Assembly: GCF_017353255.1 (NCBI RefSeq)
Contig: NZ_JAFMYU010000027.1
Span: 1-64,000 of the forward strand
DNA length: 64,000 nucleotides
Direction: 5' to 3'
Source: Fibrella aquatilis
Lineage (GTDB): Bacteria; Bacteroidota; Bacteroidia; Cytophagales; Spirosomataceae
Shown here: piece after piece, positions 50,598-58,540 of the stretch
Position numbering within the stretch: position 1 is the stretch's first letter
Layout of the letters: each line of letters begins with the position of its first letter
Translations under genes and position numbers: made by a program
The notes under the pieces: model-generated
The model's input: only the letters and a program-made list of their open reading frames with translations
The model's database searches: none
What the model was told of the DNA's origin: nothing

Positions 50598-52163
50598 TTA
50601 GCGCACCACCAGCAGCCGTTCGGTGAGGCGTTTCGATCCCGATTCTACGGCCACCATATAGGTGCCCGCGGCCAGCGTCTGCACGTTCATGCCCATCGCG
50701 TGGTCGGTGAGGCGGCTGACGGGTACCCCCACAGCACGTCCGCTGGGGTCGAAGAGCGCCACCCGATCAATCCCCGCCGAATGGACGTCGGTTTCGAGCA
50801 ACACCTGATCCGATGCCGGATTGGGATACAGCCGGAACGCCACGGGCGTGGGTTCGGTGGCAGTTATGGGCTGCTGGAAAATAGGGGCCACGTCGAAACT
50901 GCGTTGCAGCACCGCCGTCATCTCCGGTTTTCCCTCGCCCAGCCAGTCGGTCAGGAGGGCGGCGTATACCTGCCTGAAATCGGTCTGCATCCTGATGTTG
51001 TTATTGTCGAGGTCAGAGAGGTTCGGGTTCTTGCCGATCGTGCTGTTTTTTACCCCTTTGCCAAACACAAACAAGGGGGCCGCCACGCCGTGGTCAGTGC
51101 CGCGGCTGGCGTTGGAAACGGCCCGCCGACCAAATTCGGAGAAGGTCATGCCCGCCACCCGGTCGTCGATACCCTGCATCTTGAGGTCGTTCTGGAACGC
51201 TCTGATGGCGTCAGATAGCGTGCGCATTAGGTTGGCGTGGGTACCCACGGTGGTGTCGGTGGCCGTTACCTGCTCGGCGTGGGTATCAAACCCGCCAATG
51301 TTCACATAATAGACCCGCGTTTGCAGACCACCATGAATCAGCCGCGACACAATTTTGAGCTGATCGGCCAGGCCGTTGGTGGTGGGGTAGGTGGCCAGAT
51401 TTTTACCCTTCGCCGCTGCCGCCTTGATCTGCGCCGCATAGGCCACCGACGATAGTTGTTGCTGCCGGATGTAGGTTACGTGTCTCCCCGCGGGCGTATT
51501 CGTTACAGTGCCTCCGTCAATCTGGGGTTTGTCGCCCACTAGCTGCGCAAACGTGTCAGGGTTGGGAATGGCCACGGCCATTGGCCCGGCGGGCCCGGCA
51601 AAGGCCGTAGAGGTGATGTAGCCGATCTGAATAGCCAGCGGGTCGGGGGTGTCTTTGGTGGGATAACCCGTGGGGTAGCCCGGCCATTCCTGGTTCAGGT
51701 ACCGGCCCGTCCAGCCCGTGGTGAGCGTTTGGTTGCTGTCGGCCCCGGTAAACCAGATGTCGCTGGCGCGGAAGTGCGAAAAATTGGGCGTAGGGTACGA
51801 TACACTATGGACAATGGACAGCATGCCCTCGTTATATAGGCTTTGCAGGCCCGTCATGGCGGGGTGCAGACCAGTAGCCAGATTGCCGCTCAACTTCAGC
51901 ACTTTGGCTTCGGGCAGGGCAATGTTGCTCCGCAGCGTGTTATACTGGCTCATCTGGTCGAGCGGAATGACCATGTTGAGGCCATCGTTGCCGCCGTTGA
52001 GCTGGATCATCACCAGCACCCGGTCGGTGGCCGTGGCCAGGTTGGTCAGCGTTTCCATGAACGCCGACGTAGGCGAACCAAACGCCTTCGCCCCAAACCC
52101 GTCGATGAAAACGGGCAACAACATCGAGGCCGAAGCATGCTGAAGAAAGTGTCGACGATTCAT
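50598..52163 (-). CDS. DUF1501 protein with T9SS type A sorting domain
   Basis: 521 residues. Start MNRRHFLQHASASMLLPVFI has a Tat-like RRHFL. DUF1501 core: VLVMIQLNGGNDGLNMVIPL, VSYPTPNFSHFRASDIWF, TFSEFGRRAVSNASRGTDHG. The last ~80 residues are a type IX sorting domain (FRLYPNPASDQVLLETD ... LAAGTYMVAVESG-KRL). Exported and probably surface-attached; the family is alkaline-phosphatase-like, activity unknown. Always seen beside DUF1800 genes, as here: its ATG starts right after hairpin H12 that follows the DUF1800 stop. Confidence 0.9.
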   Translation of the reverse strand: MNRRHFLQHASASMLLPVFIDGFGAKAFGSPTSAFMETLTNLATATDRVLVMIQLNGGNDGLNMVIPLDQMSQYNTLRSNIALPEAKVLKLSGNLATGLHPAMTGLQSLYNEGMLSIVHSVSYPTPNFSHFRASDIWFTGADSNQTLTTGWTGRYLNQEWPGYPTGYPTKDTPDPLAIQIGYITSTAFAGPAGPMAVAIPNPDTFAQLVGDKPQIDGGTVTNTPAGRHVTYIRQQQLSSVAYAAQIKAAAAKGKNLATYPTTNGLADQLKIVSRLIHGGLQTRVYYVNIGGFDTHAEQVTATDTTVGTHANLMRTLSDAIRAFQNDLKMQGIDDRVAGMTFSEFGRRAVSNASRGTDHGVAAPLFVFGKGVKNSTIGKNPNLSDLDNNNIRMQTDFRQVYAALLTDWLGEGKPEMTAVLQRSFDVAPIFQQPITATEPTPVAFRLYPNPASDQVLLETDVHSAGIDRVALFDPSGRAVGVPVSRLTDHAMGMNVQTLAAGTYMVAVESGSKRLTERLLVVR

Positions 52164-52256
52164 AAAGAGCGAAAGTGTGAATGAGTGAAAGAGCGAAACG
52201 AGAGCAAGAATGACAGGCGACTATCACTCTTTCACTCTTCGGCTCTTTCACTCTTT
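52164..52256. repeat. Hairpin H12 with AAAGAGTG octamers
   Basis: Arms 52164-52193 and 52227-52256 pair 24 of 30; both are runs of degenerate AAAGAGTG/AAAGAGCG octamers. It fills exactly the gap from the DUF1800 stop codon to the DUF1501 start codon. Confidence 0.85.
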
Positions 52257-53805
52257 AGCACAGTTGATACTCCGCCATGCGGAACATGAATTGGAGGGTG
52301 GTGTTGAGTTTGGTGCGCACGGCCATCAGCTTGTTTTTGTCGGTGGGGGCGGCGGCGTAGGTATTCCATTCGGCGGTCCATTCGTAGCGGGGCAGGCCCG
52401 ACACCAGGACGTTATCGACCAGAAAATCGCGTTGTGATTTGGTGAGGTCTATGGCGAAAAACTGCGCCGTCCATTCATCAATCAGCTTTACGGGGTCGCT
52501 GGGGTCGGAGGTGCGCTGGGCCAGCACCACGGGGTCGAGCATGAGTTTGTCGGCTCCGTATTTCACGTTGCCCGCCGCTACCTGATCAGTGTAAAGGCCG
52601 CGCAGGGCTAGTGTCGTGCTGTTGATCCAGAGTTCGTAAAAACCCGTGTCGTAGTAGGGCCGCCAGCCAAACACCGTGGGCTGGTCCATGATGTCCTGTT
52701 GCAGGTCGCGGCTCTTCGACCAGATATAGGCCGTTAGCTGGGTAAAACCCGTGGGATTGGCCACCGGGTCGGGGGCGGTGATGCTGAAGTAGCGGAGTGT
52801 ACCCAGGGTCAGTTCCAGCGGCGATTTCACCACGGCTCCCCGCAGAGCATCGTCGTAGAAGTGCTGGCTGGTGAGCATGGCCGTGAGTACAGTACGCATC
52901 TCGTAGCCCCCATCGCGGAAGACCTTGGCCAGGGGTTCAATGAAGTTCTGCTCTACGTCGGGCGTGAGTTCGGCGTTGATAAACCAGCGGTAAAGTTTGC
53001 GCACCAGAAAGCGGGCTGTTTCGGGTTGCCGGAGAATCATATCCACCAGGTCGCCCAGCTCATCATCGCCCGCTGTGGCTCCCGTGCGGCCCTTAATGAC
53101 CGTTTTTTGGTACGAATCCGAAAAAACTTTGTCGGTTGTATCGTGCTGAGCCGCTTTGAACGTGGTCGTAATGTCGGCGGTGGTAGCGCTGCGGTAGCCC
53201 GTTTCGGTCCAGCCAGTCAGCACGCGGGCGGCGGCTTTTACATCGTCTTCGGTGTAGTTGCCCCGGCCAATGGTAAACAACTCCTGCAACTCACGGCCGT
53301 AGTTTTCGTTGGGCTTACCGGCCACATTCTGGTTACCGTTGAGGTAGCGCAGCATGGCCGGGTCTTTGGTCATGTCGATCACAAACGACCGGAAACTGCC
53401 TAGCGCGTGGCGGCGCAACACGGTGTTCTGCCGGTAGATGTAGCGGGCATCAGACACCTCATTGAAGGTAGAGACGAAATGGTTTTGCCAGAAGAGCGTC
53501 ATCTTTTCCCGCAGCGACGTGCCCTCGTTGAGCATCAGACCCACCCACCAGTATTTGGTGGCCGACTGCCAGTTACCCTGTTGGTTGGCATCAAACGCCA
53601 GCGTATTAAAGGGCTTGCCGGTATTGGGGTCAACGGGTGGGGTGGGGGTGGGCGTAGTGGCCAGCAACAGTTGCAGCGCCGCCTGCGGAGTCATTCCCGT
53701 AAACTGCTGAATCTGAGCGGGCGACGGGCCAAAGGTGGCCCGGCGAAGCAGATGGGCTGCCTGTTGCAGCGTCAGGGGTTTCTTAACAGGGTCGAGTAGA
53801 GCCAT
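52255..53805 (-). CDS. DUF1800 family protein
   Basis: 516 residues from ATG 53805 (MALLDPVKKPLTLQQAAHLL); the frame opens 17 codons earlier but that start is less likely. Family marks: HLLRRATFGPSPAQIQQFTG, MTLFWQNHFVSTFNEVSDAR, LNGNQNVAGKPNENYGRELQ (NENYGRELxELF), and ARVLTGWTETG. No signal peptide and no T9SS domain, unlike its DUF1501 partner. Function unknown; the DUF1800-DUF1501 pair is conserved in many phyla. The gene order here is DUF1800 then DUF1501. Confidence 0.9.
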   Translation of the reverse strand: MALLDPVKKPLTLQQAAHLLRRATFGPSPAQIQQFTGMTPQAALQLLLATTPTPTPPVDPNTGKPFNTLAFDANQQGNWQSATKYWWVGLMLNEGTSLREKMTLFWQNHFVSTFNEVSDARYIYRQNTVLRRHALGSFRSFVIDMTKDPAMLRYLNGNQNVAGKPNENYGRELQELFTIGRGNYTEDDVKAAARVLTGWTETGYRSATTADITTTFKAAQHDTTDKVFSDSYQKTVIKGRTGATAGDDELGDLVDMILRQPETARFLVRKLYRWFINAELTPDVEQNFIEPLAKVFRDGGYEMRTVLTAMLTSQHFYDDALRGAVVKSPLELTLGTLRYFSITAPDPVANPTGFTQLTAYIWSKSRDLQQDIMDQPTVFGWRPYYDTGFYELWINSTTLALRGLYTDQVAAGNVKYGADKLMLDPVVLAQRTSDPSDPVKLIDEWTAQFFAIDLTKSQRDFLVDNVLVSGLPRYEWTAEWNTYAAAPTDKNKLMAVRTKLNTTLQFMFRMAEYQLC

Positions 53806-53889
53806 AAGCAAAGCGTCTGCTATTTGGATTCCCCTAAGTTCTACATTCGTAAGCAATTTTACCGATTAAACTTTTTTAACCGGAAAGAA

Positions 53890-53991
53890 GGGAATTAGGA
53901 TTTACGAGGTACGAATTACGATTTAGGCTGACGCCAGAGTATGCTGGCGTCAGCCTAAATCGTAATTCGTACCTCGTAAATCCTAATTCCC
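53890..53991. repeat. Long hairpin H13 (47-bp perfect stem, 8-nt loop)
   Basis: Arms 53890-53936 and 53945-53991 are exact complements. Heptads AATTAGG, ATTTACG, AGGTACG, AATTACG, ATTTAGG, then CTGACGCC. It shares GTACGAATTACGATTT with H14. It starts at the last base of the upstream gene's stop codon. Confidence 0.98.
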
Positions 53992-54233
53992 TACGTTCGC
54001 TTTTCGCGTTTCATATAGGTCGATGCACCGGTGCCACGCTGGTCGCCCATTTTGTGAAGCAGGCGGGCATCTTCCTGCGACATCAGTTGCAGGGCCGAAT
54101 ATTCCGTTTTGCCGGTGATCATGGGAAAGCCCGCCACGCGCTGGGCCGACGAGCAACGCACACAGGTACGGGTGCTGGGCACTGCCTTCAAACGACCTTC
54201 AGGGATCTCATTGCCACACTTATTGCAGTACAT
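53991..54233 (-). CDS. Small zinc-ribbon protein (DksA/TraR C4-like)
   Basis: 80 residues. MYCNKCGNEIPEGRLKAVPS and RTCVRCSSAQRVAGF contain two CxxC pairs forming a C4 zinc ribbon like the finger of DksA/TraR. It lacks the coiled coil that reaches into RNA polymerase in DksA, so a ribosome- or RNAP-binding role is not established. C-terminus is basic. Single gene; H13 follows directly. Confidence 0.7.
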   Translation of the reverse strand: MYCNKCGNEIPEGRLKAVPSTRTCVRCSSAQRVAGFPMITGKTEYSALQLMSQEDARLLHKMGDQRGTGASTYMKREKRT

Positions 54234-54300
54234 AACGTTGGTTGAGTTGGTTATCTATAGAACAGATCAACGCCCGGAATGGTGCCTGCTTTAGTGTGTT

Positions 54301-55704
54301 CTACGCGCCCGTAACTCGCAGAAAGACAACGTCATGCGGGGGAATTTGTACCGAATACTCTTTCTTAAAAAGACCCCGGTAAGCCTTCTGCCAGATGTCG
54401 CGGACGTTGGCTTTTTTGCCCGCGCCCAACTGCCCGAAATCCACGGTCATGGGGGCGGGTTGGTCGCCCAGGTTGAACAGGGCCACGTAGCGCGAACGGC
54501 CATCGGCGGCATCGGAGGTCCACACCACCAAATCGCCGTTGCGGCTTACCTGACGGCTGTTGGTGGCCGATTGGTTGGCAGCCAGGGCTTCTTCATTGGT
54601 GAGCAGGTTGTTGACAAATACGCTGTTGTCGGGCAGGTTGCCGCCCATCATCAGCGGTGAGCGGGCCATGCACCAGAGCGTTAGGTGGGTGCGTTGTTCG
54701 GCCTCGGTAAAGCGCGACAGGCGGGGCTTGCCCACGGGACCGCGCTTGGCAATTTTGCCCAGTTGCAGCATGTCAGCGTCGGGCCAGTGGCCGGGTTCGC
54801 CAATGGTGGCCCACTCGGCGCAGTAGTCGAACTGTTTTTTTAGCTGCGGCCATTCGTCCCAGAAGTCGTTGGAAATACGGAACAGGTTAGCGTATTGACG
54901 GAGGTGTTCGCTGTTGCTGAACGGCTGGTAGGGCGATACGCTAAACACAAACGGCCGCCGCGTGTTGGTAATAGCCGACCGGATGGCCTCGACCTCGGCT
55001 TTATAATACGTAAACGTGACCCGCTCCGGCCCGGTTTTGTCTACGGCTACCCGTTCCAGGCCCAGGTCATCGACCTTGATGTAGTCTACGCCCCACTGGG
55101 CATACAGGTCCAGCAGCGAATTGTAATATTCCTGGGCACCGGGCTTTTTCATGTCTACGCCATACATGTGGTTGAGCCAGGGGCAGGTAGACGTGGTGTC
55201 GGCAATCTGGTCGGCGGTGATGCCGTTGGCCCCTAGAATGGGCGATTTGGCCCAGACGGCCTGTTTCGGAATGCCCCGCATGACGTGGATGCCAAACTTT
55301 AGCCCCAGCCCATGTACATAATCAGCCAGGGGTTTGAAGCCCGCGCCCCGGTGCGCCGACGGAAATTTGCGCTCGTCGGGCAAGAGCCGTCCGTGGTCGT
55401 CCATGTTCAGCCAAGGCACATGCGCGCCGTCTTCCAGCCGGAACTGCTTGGGGTTGCTCTGGGTGCTGGCGGGCGGATGGGCATATGACCAGCAAAAATC
55501 AACGACCACAAACTGCCACCCCCGGGGCCGCAGGTATTCGGCCATGTAGGCTGCGTTCTCTTTCACCTCTGCCTCTGTCACCGTAGCCCCATACGCATTG
55601 TAGCTGTTCCAGCCCATCGGCGGCGACATAGCCACCGGAGCCTGCGCCCATACAGCGTTGTTGAGCGTGAGGGCTAGGACGAAGAGTAGATAGAGGCGTT
55701 TCAT
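54301..55704 (-). CDS. Alpha-galactosidase (GH27)
   Basis: 467 residues, signal peptide (MKRLYLLFVLALTLNNAVWA). GH27 motifs: SPPMGWNSYNAYGATVTEAE, FVVVDFCWSYAHPP, FGIHVMRGIPKQAVW, WGVDYIKVDDLGLERV (nucleophile Asp in KVDD), RISNDFWDEWPQLKKQFDYC (acid/base region), and GGNLPDNSVF. A C-terminal beta-sandwich ends at DVVFLRVTGA. It probably releases alpha-galactose in the periplasm. It lies 78 nt downstream of a sugar porter, a fitting uptake partner. Confidence 0.92.
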   Translation of the reverse strand: MKRLYLLFVLALTLNNAVWAQAPVAMSPPMGWNSYNAYGATVTEAEVKENAAYMAEYLRPRGWQFVVVDFCWSYAHPPASTQSNPKQFRLEDGAHVPWLNMDDHGRLLPDERKFPSAHRGAGFKPLADYVHGLGLKFGIHVMRGIPKQAVWAKSPILGANGITADQIADTTSTCPWLNHMYGVDMKKPGAQEYYNSLLDLYAQWGVDYIKVDDLGLERVAVDKTGPERVTFTYYKAEVEAIRSAITNTRRPFVFSVSPYQPFSNSEHLRQYANLFRISNDFWDEWPQLKKQFDYCAEWATIGEPGHWPDADMLQLGKIAKRGPVGKPRLSRFTEAEQRTHLTLWCMARSPLMMGGNLPDNSVFVNNLLTNEEALAANQSATNSRQVSRNGDLVVWTSDAADGRSRYVALFNLGDQPAPMTVDFGQLGAGKKANVRDIWQKAYRGLFKKEYSVQIPPHDVVFLRVTGA

Positions 55705-55782
55705 GGGAAGGGCCTAGCGCGCGAAGCCACTGCGCAACAGATAACAGTAAACTCCAAACAGTAAACTCCTTGAATGCGGCAA

Positions 55783-57111
55783 TTAGTGTGCCAGCACCGT
55801 CGTGTCCATGTTTTCGAGGGAGGTGCCTTTTGTTTCGGGCATGAGCCGCCAGACGAAAAGGCCTTGCAGGACCATCATGGCGCAGAAAAAGGCGAAAAGC
55901 GTGGCCGGGCCGAAGCGTTCGGTCAGGATGGGGAAGGTGGCAGCTACCAGGGCGGCCATGATCCAATGGGTGAAACTGCCCAGCGCCTGCCCACTCGCGC
56001 GGACTTCGTTGGGAAATATTTCGGAGATAAACACCCAGATAACGGCCCCCTGCGAGAAGGCGAAAAAGGCGATGTAGATAAACAACAGCAGGGGCACGGT
56101 GATGCCGCCGAAGTCCTGCACGTAGAACGCCCGCGCCACCAACCCCAGCGTGAGCACCAGCCCCGCCGACCCCACCAGCATGAGCACCCGCCGCCCAAAC
56201 CGGTCGATGAAGTTGAGCGCCAGAATGGTAAACAGGAAGTTAATCAACCCAATCCCCGCCGACGACAGCAAGGCCGATGACTTGCCCAGCCCGGCCATTT
56301 CGAAGATGCGGGGGGCGTAATAGATGATGGCGTTGATGCCCGATACCTGGTTGAACACGGCGAACAGCACCGCCAGCGTCACCGGAAACCGGTAGGCCGC
56401 GCTGAACAGGGCCGCTTTTGGTTTGGCGGCAGTTTGGCGACCGCCCTCGCTAATAGCAGCCAGGATAGCGTCGGCAGTGGTGGGGTCGATGAGGCGGAGC
56501 GTCTGGAGAGCACCGTGTTGGTCGCCGCGGTTGAGTACCAGCCAGCGGGGACTTTCGGGAATGCGCAGCACCGCCAGCATAAACAGCAGCGAGGGGGCCG
56601 CCTGTACACCCAGCATCCACCGCCACGAGTTTTCGCCAATGCCCTGCAACAGGTAATTCGACAGGTAGGCGATCAGGATACCGGCCACCACGTTGATCTG
56701 GAACATGGCCACCATGCGCCCCCGCGACGCCGCCGGCGAGACCTCGGTAATATACAGCGGTGCCGCTACCGACGACGCCCCCACGCCCAGCCCGCCCAGG
56801 AATCGGAAGGCCAGAAACAGCCACCAGTCGTGCGCCAGGGCTGAGCCAATAGCCGACACGAGGTAACAAACGGCAATGCCGAACAGGGTGGCCCGTCGCC
56901 CCAGCCTATCGGCCGGAATACCGCCGAGCATGGAACCAATGACGGTGCCGATGAGGGCAATGGAGACCGTGAAGCCATGTTCGGAGGCACTCAGGTGCCA
57001 GAGTTGCTGAATGGCGCGTTCGGCCCCGGAGATCACGGCCGTGTCGAAGCCAAACAGGAAGCCGCCCAGCGCGACCACAAACGACCAGTAGAGTACGTTA
57101 CGATTTGTCAT
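55783..57111 (-). CDS. MFS sugar porter
   Basis: 442 residues, 12 helices. Sugar-porter marks: GGFLFGFDTAVISGAERAIQ, ADRLGRRATLFG (RxGRR loop 2-3), PESPRWLVLNRG, VFNQVSGINAIIYYAPRIFE, ISEIFPNEVRASGQALGSFT and PETKGTSLENM. A proton-coupled hexose or pentose importer by family; with the GH27 gene downstream, galactose or related sugars are plausible. A box TATCTTTG (57133-57140) lies upstream. Confidence 0.94.
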   Translation of the reverse strand: MTNRNVLYWSFVVALGGFLFGFDTAVISGAERAIQQLWHLSASEHGFTVSIALIGTVIGSMLGGIPADRLGRRATLFGIAVCYLVSAIGSALAHDWWLFLAFRFLGGLGVGASSVAAPLYITEVSPAASRGRMVAMFQINVVAGILIAYLSNYLLQGIGENSWRWMLGVQAAPSLLFMLAVLRIPESPRWLVLNRGDQHGALQTLRLIDPTTADAILAAISEGGRQTAAKPKAALFSAAYRFPVTLAVLFAVFNQVSGINAIIYYAPRIFEMAGLGKSSALLSSAGIGLINFLFTILALNFIDRFGRRVLMLVGSAGLVLTLGLVARAFYVQDFGGITVPLLLFIYIAFFAFSQGAVIWVFISEIFPNEVRASGQALGSFTHWIMAALVAATFPILTERFGPATLFAFFCAMMVLQGLFVWRLMPETKGTSLENMDTTVLAH

Positions 57112-57132
57112 AGGAAGGGTTTAGTAAAGCCT

Positions 57133-57140
57133 CAAAGATA
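57133..57140 (-). promoter_or_regulatory. Candidate -7 box of the sugar porter-GH27 operon
   Basis: The minus strand reads TATCTTTG, 21 nt before the ATG. A CAAA (minus TTTG) at 57155-57158 is at 14 nt spacing, shorter than consensus. Confidence 0.4.
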
Positions 57141-57143
57141 GCG

Positions 57144-57857
57144 CTACATACCCCCAAACAACACCCCTAACATTCGCGTAAACTCGCGCTGCAACGGGGC
57201 TTCGATGATAATAGATTCGCCGGAAAACGGGTGCTGAAACGACAGCTCCCGCGCGTGGAGCAGCATGGTGTTCATGCCGAACTGGCTCAGAAACAGCTTG
57301 TTCTGCTTGTTGCAGCCGTGGGGGCGGTCGCCGATGATGGGGTGGAAAACGTGGGCCATGTGCTTGCGCAACTGATGCATCCGCCCCGTGGTGGGAGTCA
57401 GCTCCACCAGCGAGTAGCGTGAGGTGTCGTGCTTACCAAACGGCAAAGGAATCTCGGCCCGACGTAACGTTTTTAAGCCGGTGAAGGCCTCTTGTATGAC
57501 TCCGTCTTCATCGCGCCGGAGGGGGTAGTCAATGTCGAGAGTGTCGGGGGTGTAGCCACGCACAATAGCCCAATATGTTTTGTGCATCTGTCCGTCGGCA
57601 AACTGCTGTTGCAGGGCCGCGTTCATGATTTCATTGAGGGCAAAAAGCAGCACCCCGCCCGTTTTCCGGTCGAGGCGATGGGCCGGAAATACCCGCTGCC
57701 CCAACTGATCGCGCAGCAACTGCACAGCAAACTCATGGGCATCGGCGGCTATCGGCGACCGGTGTACCAAAAGCCCATGCGGTTTGTTAATAGCCACTAT
57801 CTCAGGTGATTGATACAGAATCTCCAGCGGCTGAGCAGGCGAGGGCACATCCGTCAT
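57144..57857 (-). CDS. RluA-family pseudouridine synthase, TruC-like
   Basis: 237 residues. VAINKPHGLLVHRSP at the N-terminus, catalytic VFPAHRLDRKTGGVLLFALN (Asp in HRLDRxTGG), and TTGRMHQLRKHMAHVFHPII. No S4 domain is present, so it fits the TruC type (tRNA U65) better than RluC/RluD. Translation is coupled to the DinB gene upstream (ATGA overlap). Confidence 0.88.
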   Translation of the reverse strand: MTDVPSPAQPLEILYQSPEIVAINKPHGLLVHRSPIAADAHEFAVQLLRDQLGQRVFPAHRLDRKTGGVLLFALNEIMNAALQQQFADGQMHKTYWAIVRGYTPDTLDIDYPLRRDEDGVIQEAFTGLKTLRRAEIPLPFGKHDTSRYSLVELTPTTGRMHQLRKHMAHVFHPIIGDRPHGCNKQNKLFLSQFGMNTMLLHARELSFQHPFSGESIIIEAPLQREFTRMLGVLFGGM

Positions 57858-58432
57858 TGCAGAAAACCGGGCGCGGCTTTGATCTCGTCGATCTGTTTGC
57901 GGTGGCGTTCGCAGTGGCCCGCAAAGAGGAGTAGGGTCTGGTAACCGTCGAGGGTGCCAAAGACCATGTGAGTGAAATAATGCGTCCGCCAGTTGCCCGG
58001 TGCCGATTTTACGTAGTCTATGATGGTGTTCCGCTGTGCATCAAATGCGGCCAACGCGGCCGTCGTGTTGCCAAAACGCCCCGTTGGCACGAAAGGATCA
58101 GGGGCGGGTACACCAGTTTTGCGGCTGCGGAGGGCCTTGGTCAAATACAGATCCGACACCTGAATCTCGGCCCGTTTGGCCGGGTTCTCTTCCTTCTGCA
58201 TGGTATGCTGTAGCCGACCAAAAATGCCGCCTTCTACCAGCACAATATGCTCCACACACTCAGCCACCGACCACCGCGCCGGGTCGGGCCTAGCCGTTAG
58301 TTGTGCTTCTGAAAGGCCCCTTACCGCATCGTGGAGGGCTGTTTTTGTGCTTTCCAGTTGCTCAATGGCATAGGCAATCTCGGCCTCAGACGCAGGGCCG
58401 GTAATGGTGGCGGGGTGTTGTTCTTGCAGCAT
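57854..58432 (-). CDS. DinB-family putative metal-dependent protein
   Basis: 192 residues from ATG 58432 (MLQEQHPATITGPASEAEIA); codons upstream of it come from hairpin H14. Four-helix DinB/YfiT-like fold: ARPDPARWSVAECVEHIVLV (first His), FTHMVFGTLDGYQTLLLFAG and HCERHRKQIDEIK (His/Glu ligands). Members are thought to be thiol- or metal-dependent enzymes; function unknown here. Followed by the TruC-like gene. Confidence 0.85.
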   Translation of the reverse strand: MLQEQHPATITGPASEAEIAYAIEQLESTKTALHDAVRGLSEAQLTARPDPARWSVAECVEHIVLVEGGIFGRLQHTMQKEENPAKRAEIQVSDLYLTKALRSRKTGVPAPDPFVPTGRFGNTTAALAAFDAQRNTIIDYVKSAPGNWRTHYFTHMVFGTLDGYQTLLLFAGHCERHRKQIDEIKAAPGFLQ

Positions 58433-58438
58433 GTGATC

Positions 58439-58538
58439 TGATTTACGACTTACGATGTACGAATTACGATTTTTGCTTCCGCAAGTGAAGACAGGCGTCA
58501 GCAAAAATCGTAATTCGTACATCGTAATTCGTCAATCA
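58439..58538. repeat. Long hairpin H14 (40/44 bp stem, 12-nt loop)
   Basis: Arms 58439-58482 and 58495-58538. Heptads ATTTACG, ACTTACG, ATGTACG, AATTACG, ATTTTTG. The right arm keeps GCGTCAGC; the left arm reads GCTTCCGC, a two-base mismatch in the shared motif. It shares GTACGAATTACGATTT with H13. Confidence 0.95.
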
Positions 58539-58540
58539 GT

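Noticed and set aside
8141-58538. Hairpins as CRISPR, insertion-sequence ends or retron elements
   Set aside because: There are no regularly spaced direct repeats and no cas, transposase or reverse transcriptase gene in the window; each hairpin is a single inverted repeat without flanking coding DNA.
8141-58538. Hairpins as ordinary rho-independent terminators
   Set aside because: Stems are 2-5 times too long, T-runs are absent in most, and several (H3, H4, H5, H11) stand beside a conventional terminator. A terminating effect as a side role is not excluded.
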